Assembly (NCBI GenBank): GCA_020638555.1
Contig: JACKII010000001.1
Span: forward strand, 62,001-126,000
Length of the DNA stretch: 64,000 nt
Reading direction: 5' to 3'
Source of the DNA: Alphaproteobacteria bacterium
Lineage (GTDB): Bacteria > Pseudomonadota > Alphaproteobacteria > Bin95
Shown here: piece after piece, positions 9,076 to 17,465 of the stretch
Position numbering within the stretch: the stretch's first letter is position 1
How the letters are laid out: the number at the start of each line of letters is the position of its first letter
Made by a program: the position numbers and the translations under genes
The notes under the pieces: model-generated
Told to the model about the DNA's origin: nothing
Seen by the model: only the letters and a program-made list of their open reading frames with translations
The model's database searches: none

Positions 9076-9097
9076 TTCGGCGACGGTGAGCAGGTGG

Positions 9098-9811
9098 TCA
9101 GTGATGGCCGGTCACCCTTTCGCGACCGATGGTCTTGACCCAGGGCACGGGCCGCTTCGGGTCGTGCAGATTGCCGCTGGCGATCCGCGCCTGGATTTCC
9201 TTGATCGCCATCGCCGTGATCGGCCGGATTTTCAACTCCAGCGCGTCGGCGAAGGTGAACCATTTCAGCTTCAGCAACTCGCCGTCGCCCTGGTCGTCCC
9301 GGTCCATGTCGCCCTGCACGTGCTCGGCGTCGATCACGAAAAAGCGGGCGTTGAAGCGGCGCGGCCGGCCGGGCGGCGTCACCGCGCGGTAGATGAAGGA
9401 CAGGTTTTCCAGGCAGGGCGCGTTGCCGGTGGCGAAAAAGTCCTCCCAGCCCTTGGGCGGGCGCTGCGGCTTGGCCACCGGCTTGCCGATGACGAGGCCC
9501 GCTTCCTCGAACGTCTCGCGCACGGCGGCCATGGCGAGCGCGCGGGCGCGGCGTTCGGTGCAGGCCTGGGTCAGCCGGTCCAGCACGTCCGGGCGCAGGT
9601 CGGTCGCCGGCTGGACATAGCCGTCGGCCCGGTCGACCCGGCCGCCCGGAAAGACGTAATGGTGCGGAAAGAACACATGGCCCGACGAACGCTCGCCCAT
9701 CAGCACCCGGGGCTCGCCCTGGTGCTGGCGCACGATGATCAGCGTGGCGGCGTCGCGGATGCGCGGCGGCTTCTCGACCGGCTTGGCCGCGGCCGCATCG
9801 GCTTCAGACAT
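9098..9811 (-). CDS. Nudix hydrolase
   Basis: Hydrolase of nucleoside-diphosphate-linked compounds. The Nudix box is visible as FPGGRVDRADG followed, after an insertion of about 35 residues, by AVRETFEEAGLVIG, which holds the metal-binding REXXEE core. The long insertion between the GG and the RETFEEAG part is seen in the NUDT19/NUDT7-like coenzyme A branch, so an acyl-CoA-type substrate is possible, but this is only inference. The 237-residue length fits that branch. Its stop lies about 22 nt before the annotated nnr start, so the two are probably co-transcribed. Confidence 0.82.
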   Translation of the reverse strand: MSEADAAAAKPVEKPPRIRDAATLIIVRQHQGEPRVLMGERSSGHVFFPHHYVFPGGRVDRADGYVQPATDLRPDVLDRLTQACTERRARALAMAAVRETFEEAGLVIGKPVAKPQRPPKGWEDFFATGNAPCLENLSFIYRAVTPPGRPRRFNARFFVIDAEHVQGDMDRDDQGDGELLKLKWFTFADALELKIRPITAMAIKEIQARIASGNLHDPKRPVPWVKTIGRERVTGHH

Positions 9812-9887
9812 GAGACGGGGTTTCCTTTTGCGAACGGTCTTGGGGCCACATCATGGCCACGCCGCCGCACTTGTCGACCGTCTTGAT

Positions 9888-9941
9888 GCCCGCAGCGGGC
9901 TCGCCTGATGCCCGAAGCGGGCTTGAGGCCCGAAGGGGGCC
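9888..9941. repeat. Three tandem GC hairpins next to tRNA-His
   Basis: Three short perfect or near-perfect hairpins follow each other: GCCCGCAGCGGGC (9888-9900), GCCCGAAGCGGGC (9910-9922) and GGCCCGAAGGGGGCC (9927-9941). They lie downstream of the minus-strand tRNA-His and upstream of the Nudix gene. They could stop or process the tRNA transcript; none has a U-tract. Confidence 0.55.
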
Positions 9942-9958
9942 GTTGTCATGGGGGAGAG

Positions 9959-10036
9959 TGGGGTGCCCGATCGGGTTCGAACCGACGACCTCCTGGACCA
10001 CAACCAGGCGCTCTAACCGACTGAGCTACGGGCACC
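9959..10036 (-). tRNA. tRNA-His (anticodon GTG)
   Basis: The minus strand folds as a full cloverleaf: acceptor GTGCCCG pairing with CGGGCAC, D-arm with AGCTCAGTCGGTTAGAGC, anticodon stem CCTGG/CCAGG enclosing TTGTGGT with anticodon GTG, and T-arm with GGTTCGAACC. The extra 5' G (10036) opposite the discriminator C (9962) is the histidine identity element, and CCA (9961-9959) is encoded. Confidence 0.96.
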
Positions 10037-10230
10037 GTCCATCGGAAGCGGGCTCTTTACGGCAAGGCCGCAGGCAGGTCAAGCGCGTTTCGCCATGCGC
10101 CGGGCCCGCGCCGGAAAATTCCGAAATTCCCGGATTTTGGCGCCTCGCAATCTTGTGACCGGCCGCCCGCACCCCCAAGTACTCGCGAAATTATTCAGAC
10201 AGGACCGCTTGACCGACGGAAGGGACACCG

Positions 10231-11514
10231 ATGCCGCCGATCACCAAACCCTTGACCAACCCGCTGACCCAAACCGGGGCGCGCCTCTCCGCCGCCTTTC
10301 GCGACTTCATCCACCTGGAATCGTCCGGCGGCATGGTGCTGGCGCTGGCCGCCGTGCTGGCGATCATCGCCGCGAACAGCCCCTGGCAGGAGGCCTACAA
10401 CGCCTTTCTGACCATTCCCGGCTCCGTCGAGATTGGGTCGCTGGTCGAGATCCGCAAGCCCCTGCTGCTCTGGGTCAACGATCTTTGGATGGCGATCTTC
10501 TTTTTCCTGGTCGGGCTGGAGATCAAACGCGAGTTTCTGGAAGGCGAGCTTTCCAGCATGCGCCAGGTGGCCTTGCCCGGCATCGCCGCCATCGGCGGCA
10601 TGATCGTGCCGGCGCTGATCTATACGGCGGTGAATTTCGGCTCACCCGCCAACCTGAACGGCTGGGCCATCCCGGCGGCCACCGATATCGCCTTCGCGCT
10701 CGCCGTGCTGTCGCTGCTGGGCAAGGGCGTGCCGTCGTCCCTGAAAATCCTGCTGCTGGCCATCGCCATTTTCGACGATCTGGGCGCGATCATCATCATC
10801 GCCCTGTTCTACACCGCCGATCTCTCGCCCATGGTCATGAGCCTGGCCGTCGCGCCCCTGGTCGTGCTGCTGCTGCTGAACCTGGCCGGCGTCCGCAACA
10901 TCGTGCCCTATGTGCTGGTCGGCGCCGTGCTCTGGGTCATCGTGCTGAAATCGGGCGTGCACGCGACGCTCGCCGGCGTGATCACCGCCTTCGCCATTCC
11001 GCTGACCGTCAAGCGCGACTCCGGCGAATCGCCGCTGAAACTGCTGGAGCACGAACTGCACGTCTGGGTCGCCTTCCTGGTCCTGCCGATGTTCGCCTTC
11101 GCCAATGCCGGCGTTTCGCTGGCGGGCATGGGGCTGGACAGCCTGACGGAGCCGGTGACGCTGGGCATCGTTCTGGGCCTGTTCGTCGGCAAGCAGCTCG
11201 GCATTTTCGGCACGCTGTACCTGACGATCCGCTCCGGCCTGGCGCCAATGCCGACGGGCGCGCGCTGGATCCAGTTGTACGGCGTGGCGGCCCTGGCGGG
11301 CATCGGCTTCACCATGAGCCTGTTCATCGGCGGCCTGGCATTCGAGCACGCGAACTTCGCGGCGCCGATCCGCATGGGCGTGCTGGTCGGCTCGATCGCC
11401 AGCGCGGTGGTCGGCTTCATCATCCTGCGCCTGACCATCGGCCGGGCGGCCGGCGACGAACCCGACGCCGGCGACAGTGATGGGGCGCCGGCACCGTCCG
11501 CCGCCGCGACCTGA
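10231..11514 (+). CDS. nhaA: Na+/H+ antiporter NhaA
   Basis: Inner-membrane sodium:proton antiporter used for Na+ export and pH homeostasis. The three ion-binding acids of NhaA are recognisable: D152 in PAATDIAFALAVL and D182/D183 in AIAIFDDLGAI. The N-terminal FIHLESSGGMVLALAAVLA helix, the FFLVGLEIKREFLEGEL segment and the C-terminal GIGFTMSLFIGGLAF are also family-typical. The 427 residues are slightly longer than the usual ~390 because of a polar C-terminal tail after residue 410. GAAGGG about 8 nt upstream supports ATG 10231. It stands alone, divergent from tRNA-His. Confidence 0.95.
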   Translation: MPPITKPLTNPLTQTGARLSAAFRDFIHLESSGGMVLALAAVLAIIAANSPWQEAYNAFLTIPGSVEIGSLVEIRKPLLLWVNDLWMAIFFFLVGLEIKREFLEGELSSMRQVALPGIAAIGGMIVPALIYTAVNFGSPANLNGWAIPAATDIAFALAVLSLLGKGVPSSLKILLLAIAIFDDLGAIIIIALFYTADLSPMVMSLAVAPLVVLLLLNLAGVRNIVPYVLVGAVLWVIVLKSGVHATLAGVITAFAIPLTVKRDSGESPLKLLEHELHVWVAFLVLPMFAFANAGVSLAGMGLDSLTEPVTLGIVLGLFVGKQLGIFGTLYLTIRSGLAPMPTGARWIQLYGVAALAGIGFTMSLFIGGLAFEHANFAAPIRMGVLVGSIASAVVGFIILRLTIGRAAGDEPDAGDSDGAPAPSAAAT

Positions 11515-11687
11515 CCGCCGGGGGGCCGGAAACCGCGGGCGTCGGGATCGAACCGCCGTCCGCGGGCGATTGCGCAGACCCCCTTTCCCAGCGCCGCGCT
11601 TCCTCCTACGATGGTTGTAAGCGCTGCGTTCCGCGGCCGCTTGTTTCCCAAGCTTCTGCTTTCCGTTCCAGGAGGAAATCTCAGCCC

Positions 11688-12860
11688 ATGAGTTTGAAAG
11701 GCAAGGCCTATATCGCGGGGATCTATGAGCATCCCACGCGCAAAGCGCCCGACAAATCCACCCCGCAAATCCACATGGAAAGCGCCATCGGCGCGCTGGC
11801 CGACGCCGGGCTGACGCTCGCCGATGTGGACGCCTATTTCTGCGCCGGCGACGCCCCGGGCCTCGGTCCGCTGTCGATGATCGAGTATATCGGCCTGCCG
11901 AACGTGCGCTATATGGACTCGACCGACACCGGCGGTTCGTCCTATGTGCTGCACGTGGAGCACGCCGCCGCGGCCATCGCCATGGGCAAGGCCAAGGTCT
12001 GCCTGATCACGCTCGCCGGCCGTCCGCGCTCCGAAGGCCAGAACACCGGCACCGGCGCCCGCGCCTTCACCGGCGCCCCGGACGAGGGCTTCGAGCAGAT
12101 CTTCGGCACCACCGTCGTCAACATGTACGCCATGTGCGCCCAGCGCCACATGTACGAGTACGGCACCACCAGCGAGCAGCTGGCCTGGATCAAGGTCGCG
12201 GCCTCCACCCACGCCCAGTACAACGAGCACGCGCTGCTGCGTGACGTGGTGACGGTCGAGGACGTGGTGAATTCGCCGATGATCGCCGATCCGCTGCACC
12301 GGCTCGACTGCTGCGTCATCACCGATGGCGGCGGCGCCATCGTCGTGGTCGCGCCGGAGATCATGAAGTCGCTGAAGCGGCCGAAGATCAAGCTGCTGGG
12401 TGCCGGCGAATCGCCGAAGAACATCCTGGGCGGCAAGGTCGACCTGACCTATAGCGGCGCCCGCTGGTCCGGCCCGCAGGCCTTTGCCGAGGCGGGCGTG
12501 AAGCCCTCCGACATCAAATACGCCTCGATCTATGACAGCTTCACCATCACGGTGCTGGAGCAGATCGAAGACCTGGGCTTCTGCGAAAAGGGCAAGGGCG
12601 GCGCCTTTGTCAGCGACGGCAACCTGATTTCCGGCGTCGGCAAACTGCCGTTCAACACCGATGGCGGCGGCCTCTGCAACAACCACCCGGCCAACCGCGG
12701 CGGCCTGACCAAGGTGCTGGAAGCGGTGCGCCAGGCGCGCGGCGAAGCCCATCCGAAGGTGCAGGTTCCGAACTGCGATCTGGTGCTGGCCCACGGCACC
12801 GGCGGCTCGCTCGGCACCCGCCACGGTTCCGCAACGATCATTCTGGAGCGCGAAGACTAA
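11688..12860 (+). CDS. Thiolase-fold protein (SCP-x/lipid-transfer-like)
   Basis: A 390-residue thiolase-superfamily protein of the non-condensing SCP-x/Ltp type. It begins MSLKGKAYIAGIYEHPTRKA, has the N-domain sequence MESAIGALADAGLTLADVDA, and ends with AHGTGGSLGTRHGSATIILE, where the HGTGG matches a thiolase C-domain loop. At the place where classical thiolases carry the nucleophilic Cys, this protein reads TDTGGSSY, with no Cys. In steroid side-chain degradation such proteins work with a DUF35 partner as retro-aldolases (Ltp2/ChsH2). Here the DUF35 gene follows with a 1-bp overlap (TAATG), strongly suggesting a complex. AGGAGG upstream supports the start. The acyl substrate is unknown. 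Confidence 0.85.
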   Translation: MSLKGKAYIAGIYEHPTRKAPDKSTPQIHMESAIGALADAGLTLADVDAYFCAGDAPGLGPLSMIEYIGLPNVRYMDSTDTGGSSYVLHVEHAAAAIAMGKAKVCLITLAGRPRSEGQNTGTGARAFTGAPDEGFEQIFGTTVVNMYAMCAQRHMYEYGTTSEQLAWIKVAASTHAQYNEHALLRDVVTVEDVVNSPMIADPLHRLDCCVITDGGGAIVVVAPEIMKSLKRPKIKLLGAGESPKNILGGKVDLTYSGARWSGPQAFAEAGVKPSDIKYASIYDSFTITVLEQIEDLGFCEKGKGGAFVSDGNLISGVGKLPFNTDGGGLCNNHPANRGGLTKVLEAVRQARGEAHPKVQVPNCDLVLAHGTGGSLGTRHGSATIILERED

Positions 12861-13246
12861 TGGCCGAACGTCAAATCCCCGCCCCGCCGATCAACCCGGA
12901 AACCGCGGATTGGTGGGCCGCCTGCAAGGACGGCAAATTCCTGATCCCGAAGGACAACTCCAACGGCGAGTTGTTCTGGTACCCGCGCAAGAACTCGCCG
13001 CTGACCGGCTCCAGCGATATCGGCTGGGTCGAGGCGTCGGGCAAGGGCACCATTTACAGCCACTCGACGCTGTGGCGGGCCGACCCGTCCTATTGCATCG
13101 CCTATATCACGCTCGACGAGGGCGTGACGGTGATGAGCAATATCGTCGACACCGACTTCAAGACCGTGAAGATCGGCCAGAAGGTCGAGCTGGTTTGGAA
13201 GAACGCCGCCGACGGCCAGCCGGTGGCCTGCTTTAAGGTCGTCTGA
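12860..13246 (+). CDS. DUF35 OB-fold protein, partner of thiolase
   Basis: Small protein (128 residues) of the DUF35 family: an N-terminal rubredoxin-like region followed by an OB fold from about residue 50 (GWVEASGKGTIYSHSTL) to the end (GQKVELVWKN). These proteins bind thiolase-like enzymes and hold acyl-CoA. The zinc ribbon normally has two CXXC pairs; here only Cys22 is left near the N-terminus, so the zinc site appears lost. The start overlaps the thiolase stop by one base, which argues for coupled synthesis and a shared complex. A strong terminator follows 21 bp after the stop. Confidence 0.85.
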   Translation: MAERQIPAPPINPETADWWAACKDGKFLIPKDNSNGELFWYPRKNSPLTGSSDIGWVEASGKGTIYSHSTLWRADPSYCIAYITLDEGVTVMSNIVDTDFKTVKIGQKVELVWKNAADGQPVACFKVV

Positions 13247-13267
13247 TCCGTCGGACGACCCCGGATG

Positions 13268-13306
13268 CGCCCGCGGCGGCCTCGCGCCTCCGCGGGCGTT
13301 TTTTTT
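13268..13306 (+). terminator. Intrinsic terminator of thiolase/DUF35 operon
   Basis: CGCCCGCGG (13268-13276) pairs perfectly with CCGCGGGCG (13290-13298) around a 13-nt loop, and eight T residues follow directly (13299-13306). Confidence 0.9.
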
Positions 13307-13345
13307 GGGGCCCGCTGCCCAACCCCGGATGCGGGCCGGCCGGGA

Positions 13346-15442
13346 TCAGGCCGAGGCATCCGCCAGGTCGAGAATGATGCACCCCGCGGCATCCAGCCGC
13401 GCGGTGGCGCCCGGCGGGACGATGCAGGTGGCGTCGTATTCCTCGATGATGCACGGGCCCGCGCGCGGGCTCGTCAGGTCGCCGCGGGCCAGGATGGCGG
13501 TCGGCAGCCAGCCATGGGCGGCGCCGAAATAGGCCCGGCGCGTGGCGTCGGGCGCGCCCGTTGCCGGGTGATCGGCCATGGCCGGACGCGCGCGTTCCGT
13601 ATCCAGCCCCTGGCCGACCAGACGCACCGTCACCAGTTCCACCGGCTCGTCGTCGCTGGCCCGGTGGCCGTAGACGGTCTCGTGTTCGCGATGGAATGCA
13701 TCTTCGAGCGCGTGCAGCGCCGCCCGGTCGATCGGCCCGTCCGGCACGGCAACGGTCAGTTCGAACGTCTGGCCCTTGTAGTGCAGGCTGGCCGAGCGGC
13801 GGATGGACTGGCGGCTGGCGGGGAAACCGTCGCGGACGAGTTGGGTCCGTGCCTCGTCCTCCAATCCCTGCCAAATCGCACCGACCGCCGCCGGGTCGGA
13901 GTCGCGCAGCAACAGGCGGACCGTTTTGGAATAGTGATGCTCCACATCGGCATAGAGCAGGCCGAAGGCCGAGAACACGCCCGGTGCCGGCGGCACGATC
14001 ACCCGCGCAATGCCCAGTTCCGCCGCCATTTCGGCGGCGAACATTGGACCGTTGCCGCCGAAGGCGAACAGCGCATAGCGGCGCGGGTCGCGCCCGCGCT
14101 CGGTCGAGACCGCCTTGATGGCCCGGATCATGTTCGAGGCCGCCACGCGGCGCGCGCCCAGCGCCGCATCCTCCAATGCCAGGCCCAGCGGCTCCGCCAC
14201 CTTGGCGGCGAACACCCGCCTCGCCTTTTCCGCATTCAGCCGGACCGCGCCGCCGGCAATGGCCAGCGGGTTGAGATAGCCGAGCACGACATTCGCGTCG
14301 GTCACGGTCGGGGCCTCGCCGCCGGCGTCGTAGCAGACCGGGCCCGGCGACGCCCCGGCGCTTTCCGGCCCCACTTTCAGCGCGCCGCCGGCGTCGATCG
14401 ACACCAGCGAGCCGCCGCCGGCCCCCACCTCCGCGAGGTCGATGGCCTGGGTCTTGAGCAGATAGCCGGCACCGGTCAGCAGGCGCGAGCCCGCCAGAAT
14501 GCCGCCGCCCACCTCGAAATCGTCGGCGCGGGCATAGCGGCCGTCCTCCACCATGCTGGCCTTGGCGGTGGTGCCGCCCATGTCGAAGGTGATGAGATCG
14601 CCGAGGCCGCCCGCCTCCGCCTGGAAGCGCGCGCCGACCACGCCGCCGGCCGGGCCGGACTCGATGATGTTCATCGGCAGCCGCTTCGCCGTCTCCGCCG
14701 GCGTCAGCCCGCCATTCGACTGCATCAGCAGCAGTTCCGCCGCAATGCCCGCGCTCGCCAGCCCCTGTTGCAGATTGGCCAGATAGGCCGCGACGATGGG
14801 TTTGACATAGGCGTTGATCGTGGTGGTCGAGGTGCGCTCGTACTCGCGAATTTCCGGCAACACCTCGGCGCTGATCGCATAGGGCAGGCCCGGCGCCAGC
14901 CTTTCGATGGCGGCCTGCACCACCCGCTCGTTCGCCGGGTTGGCATAGGAGTTGATGAGGCAGACCGCGATGGCCTCGACCCCCTCGTCCAGCAGGCGTT
15001 GCACCGCCGCTTCGGCCGCGGCCGGTTCGCAGGCTTTGACGATATGACCGGCGGCGTTCACCCGCTCGTCCACGGTAAGGCGCAGATAGCGCTCCACCAG
15101 CGGCGGCGGCTTGGTCCAGGTCAGGTCATAGAGCCGGGGCATGCGCAGCGTGCGGATTTCCAGCACGTCGCGAAAGCCCTTGGAGCCGATCAGGCCGGTC
15201 CTGGCGCCCTTGCGCTCCAGAATGGCGTTGGAGGCGACGGTGGTGCCGTGGCGCACCTGCTCGATCTGCGCCGCGTCCAGCCCGGCCTCGGCAAACACCT
15301 GGCCCAGCCCGTCGATGATTGCCTGCGCATAGTCGCCGACGCTGGACGAGACCTTTTTGACCAGCACCTCGCCCGTGCCGCTCCAGAGCACGATGTCGGT
15401 GAAGGTGCCGCCGATATCGACGCCGACGCGATAGGTGCTCAC
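13346..15442 (-). CDS. Hydantoinase/oxoprolinase subunit A
   Basis: Large subunit of an ATP-dependent hydantoinase, oxoprolinase or acetone-carboxylase-like amidohydrolase. The actin-like ATPase motif YRVGVDIGGTFTDIVLW stands at the N-terminus; further motifs are VRHGTTVASNAILER, FDMGGTTAKASMV and FGGNGPMFAAEMA. I take the GTG at 15442 as start, because it overlaps the hyuB stop by 4 bp (GTGA) and places the ATPase motif at residue 5. The longer frame to 15496 only adds a Cys-rich leader read from inside hyuB. About 698 residues is normal. The substrate (hydantoin, 5-oxoproline or another cyclic amide or ketone) is not determinable from sequence alone. Confidence 0.9.
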   Translation of the reverse strand: MSTYRVGVDIGGTFTDIVLWSGTGEVLVKKVSSSVGDYAQAIIDGLGQVFAEAGLDAAQIEQVRHGTTVASNAILERKGARTGLIGSKGFRDVLEIRTLRMPRLYDLTWTKPPPLVERYLRLTVDERVNAAGHIVKACEPAAAEAAVQRLLDEGVEAIAVCLINSYANPANERVVQAAIERLAPGLPYAISAEVLPEIREYERTSTTTINAYVKPIVAAYLANLQQGLASAGIAAELLLMQSNGGLTPAETAKRLPMNIIESGPAGGVVGARFQAEAGGLGDLITFDMGGTTAKASMVEDGRYARADDFEVGGGILAGSRLLTGAGYLLKTQAIDLAEVGAGGGSLVSIDAGGALKVGPESAGASPGPVCYDAGGEAPTVTDANVVLGYLNPLAIAGGAVRLNAEKARRVFAAKVAEPLGLALEDAALGARRVAASNMIRAIKAVSTERGRDPRRYALFAFGGNGPMFAAEMAAELGIARVIVPPAPGVFSAFGLLYADVEHHYSKTVRLLLRDSDPAAVGAIWQGLEDEARTQLVRDGFPASRQSIRRSASLHYKGQTFELTVAVPDGPIDRAALHALEDAFHREHETVYGHRASDDEPVELVTVRLVGQGLDTERARPAMADHPATGAPDATRRAYFGAAHGWLPTAILARGDLTSPRAGPCIIEEYDATCIVPPGATARLDAAGCIILDLADASA

Positions 15443-17223
15443 GAGTCCATCTCCACAACCGGCTTTTCCCACAGGACAGTGGGCGCTTTCTTCCACCCCC
15501 GCGCCTCCCGCAGCCGGCTTCGCCGGGCTTCGGTCGCCGTGACATCGACCGTGAATCCGTCAAGGACAACGCCATAATCGGCCAGCGCCGCCTGGGCGCT
15601 GATGATGTCGTTGCGCACGTCGCGGGCGACGGCATCCGGGTCGCGCTCCAGCGGATCGCCCCAGCCGCCGGCGCCGGCGACCTCATGCCGGAACACCTCG
15701 TCCCGTTTCACGGTCTCGGTGAATTTCGGCGGCATGGTCCGCGCCTCGCCCGCCGGGTCCCAGATATTCGCCGATGGCTCCCCCGGATAGCCGCCATAAA
15801 GGCCATAGGGCCGGAAGCGCTGGCGGTCGGCGCGGATCTGCAACACGCCCTCTGCCTCCGTGAACCGGTATTCGCGGCAATAGGGGGCGCCGCCGCGGTA
15901 TTGGCCGGCGCCGCACCGGTCGGTAACGAACTCGTAGGCCAGGATTTCCAGCGGGTTTTCGGCCTCGATCACCTCGACCGGCTGGCTCGCCATGTTGGCG
16001 AACATGTTGGAATTGCCGTCCAATCCGTCCGCCCAGGGCCGTCCGCCCCAGGTGCCGCAGGTGAAGTCGACGAAGATGAACGGCTTGCGCTCCGCATCGT
16101 AGCCGCCGACGGAGATCCCCGTATTGCCGCCGTCGGAAGCGGCAAACACCCGGTCGGGCACCAGTTGCGCCAGGGCGCCGAACAGGCAGTCGATCATGCG
16201 GAAGCCGGTCAGGCCGCGCGCCGCGCAGGCCGCGGGCAGTTCGCCCCAGGCAACCGTGCCCCGCTCCGCCGTCACGTCGATGCAGCGGAAAAACCCCTCA
16301 TTCGTGGGAATATCGGCCTGCAACACGCTGCGGATCGCGGCATAGCAGGCCGCCTTGGTGAAGGAGAGGGTGTTGTTGATCGCCGCGCGCGCCTGGGGCG
16401 CCGTGCCGGTCCAATCGCAGCGGAAGCGATCCCCCCGCTTCTCGATCGTGACGAACAGCCGGATCGGCTTGCCATGGTCGACGCCATCGTCGTCGATCCA
16501 GTCCTCGAAGCTGACCGTGCCGTCCGGGATCTCGCGGATCGCCGCGCGGGCCATGCGCTCGGCATAGTCGATCAGCTGCCCCATCAGGTCGGTGACGCTC
16601 GCGCGGCCATAGCGGTCGATCAGCGCGATGAACTGCGTCTCCGCCGTATGGCAGGCCGCAAGCTGGGCGCGCAGGTCGCCGAAATAGAGCGTCGGCGCGC
16701 GCACGTTCTTTTCGATGATCCGGAACAGCGTGTCGTTGGGCTCGCCGCGGTCATAGAGCCGGCAGGGCGGAATGCGCAGCCCCTCCTGATAGATCTCGGT
16801 CGAATCCGCCGCGTTCGAGCCCGGCACCCGCCCGCCGGTATCCACATGGTGGGACGAGACACAGGCAAACGCCACATGCACGCCCTCGTGAAACAGCGGC
16901 TTGATCACGAACAGGTCGGGCAGATGCATGCCGCCCTCATAGGGGTCGTTCAGGCAGAACACGTCGCCCTCGCGGATCGCATCGCCATAGCGGGCCAGGA
17001 CAGCGGCCAGCGCAGTCGGCACCGAGCCCAGATGGCCGGGCAGGGTCAGGCCCTGGGCGACCAGATGGCCGTCCCGGTCGCAAAAGGCGGTGGCGAAGTC
17101 CATATTGTCCCGCAACACGCCCGAATAGGTCGTGCGCACCACCGTCAGCGCCATTTCGTCGGCAATGGCGTGCATCGCATTTTTGAACAGTTCGAACAGA
17201 ACGGGGTCTTGCTTGGCAGACAA
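15439..17223 (-). CDS. Hydantoinase/oxoprolinase subunit B
   Basis: Second subunit of the HyuA/HyuB pair. The N-terminal family sequence DPVLFELFKNAMHAIADEM is followed by AFCDRDGHLVAQG, VFCLNDPYEGGMHLPD and a Gly-rich C-terminus (GAGGWGDPLERDP). The frame is open to 17442 but family homology starts only at DPVLFEL. I therefore place the start at TTG 17223 (MSAKQDPVLF), which has AGAGGTG 7 nt upstream, giving 594 residues. The stop overlaps the hyuA GTG by 4 bp. HyuB and HyuA form a two-gene operon read away from trmFO. Confidence 0.88.
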   Translation of the reverse strand: MSAKQDPVLFELFKNAMHAIADEMALTVVRTTYSGVLRDNMDFATAFCDRDGHLVAQGLTLPGHLGSVPTALAAVLARYGDAIREGDVFCLNDPYEGGMHLPDLFVIKPLFHEGVHVAFACVSSHHVDTGGRVPGSNAADSTEIYQEGLRIPPCRLYDRGEPNDTLFRIIEKNVRAPTLYFGDLRAQLAACHTAETQFIALIDRYGRASVTDLMGQLIDYAERMARAAIREIPDGTVSFEDWIDDDGVDHGKPIRLFVTIEKRGDRFRCDWTGTAPQARAAINNTLSFTKAACYAAIRSVLQADIPTNEGFFRCIDVTAERGTVAWGELPAACAARGLTGFRMIDCLFGALAQLVPDRVFAASDGGNTGISVGGYDAERKPFIFVDFTCGTWGGRPWADGLDGNSNMFANMASQPVEVIEAENPLEILAYEFVTDRCGAGQYRGGAPYCREYRFTEAEGVLQIRADRQRFRPYGLYGGYPGEPSANIWDPAGEARTMPPKFTETVKRDEVFRHEVAGAGGWGDPLERDPDAVARDVRNDIISAQAALADYGVVLDGFTVDVTATEARRSRLREARGWKKAPTVLWEKPVVEMDS

Positions 17224-17465
17224 TGGCGGACACCTCTTGACCTTTGCGGACGACAACACAGCGATCCCCGGGCCGATGGTCTCGTGCCAGTCCATGGCGC
17301 CGCCCGGACCGCAGCGCTCCGCCCGGTTGTTGATCCCGCAATCTTTCATGATATTGAGGCGGATGGCCATGCCCCTTTGCGCCCGGCCCGCCAGCGCCTG
17401 CGACGGCTCGCATTGGCGCGGGAAATCGGGTAGCGGAAGCATCGGACCCTGAAAAAGGCAAACAC

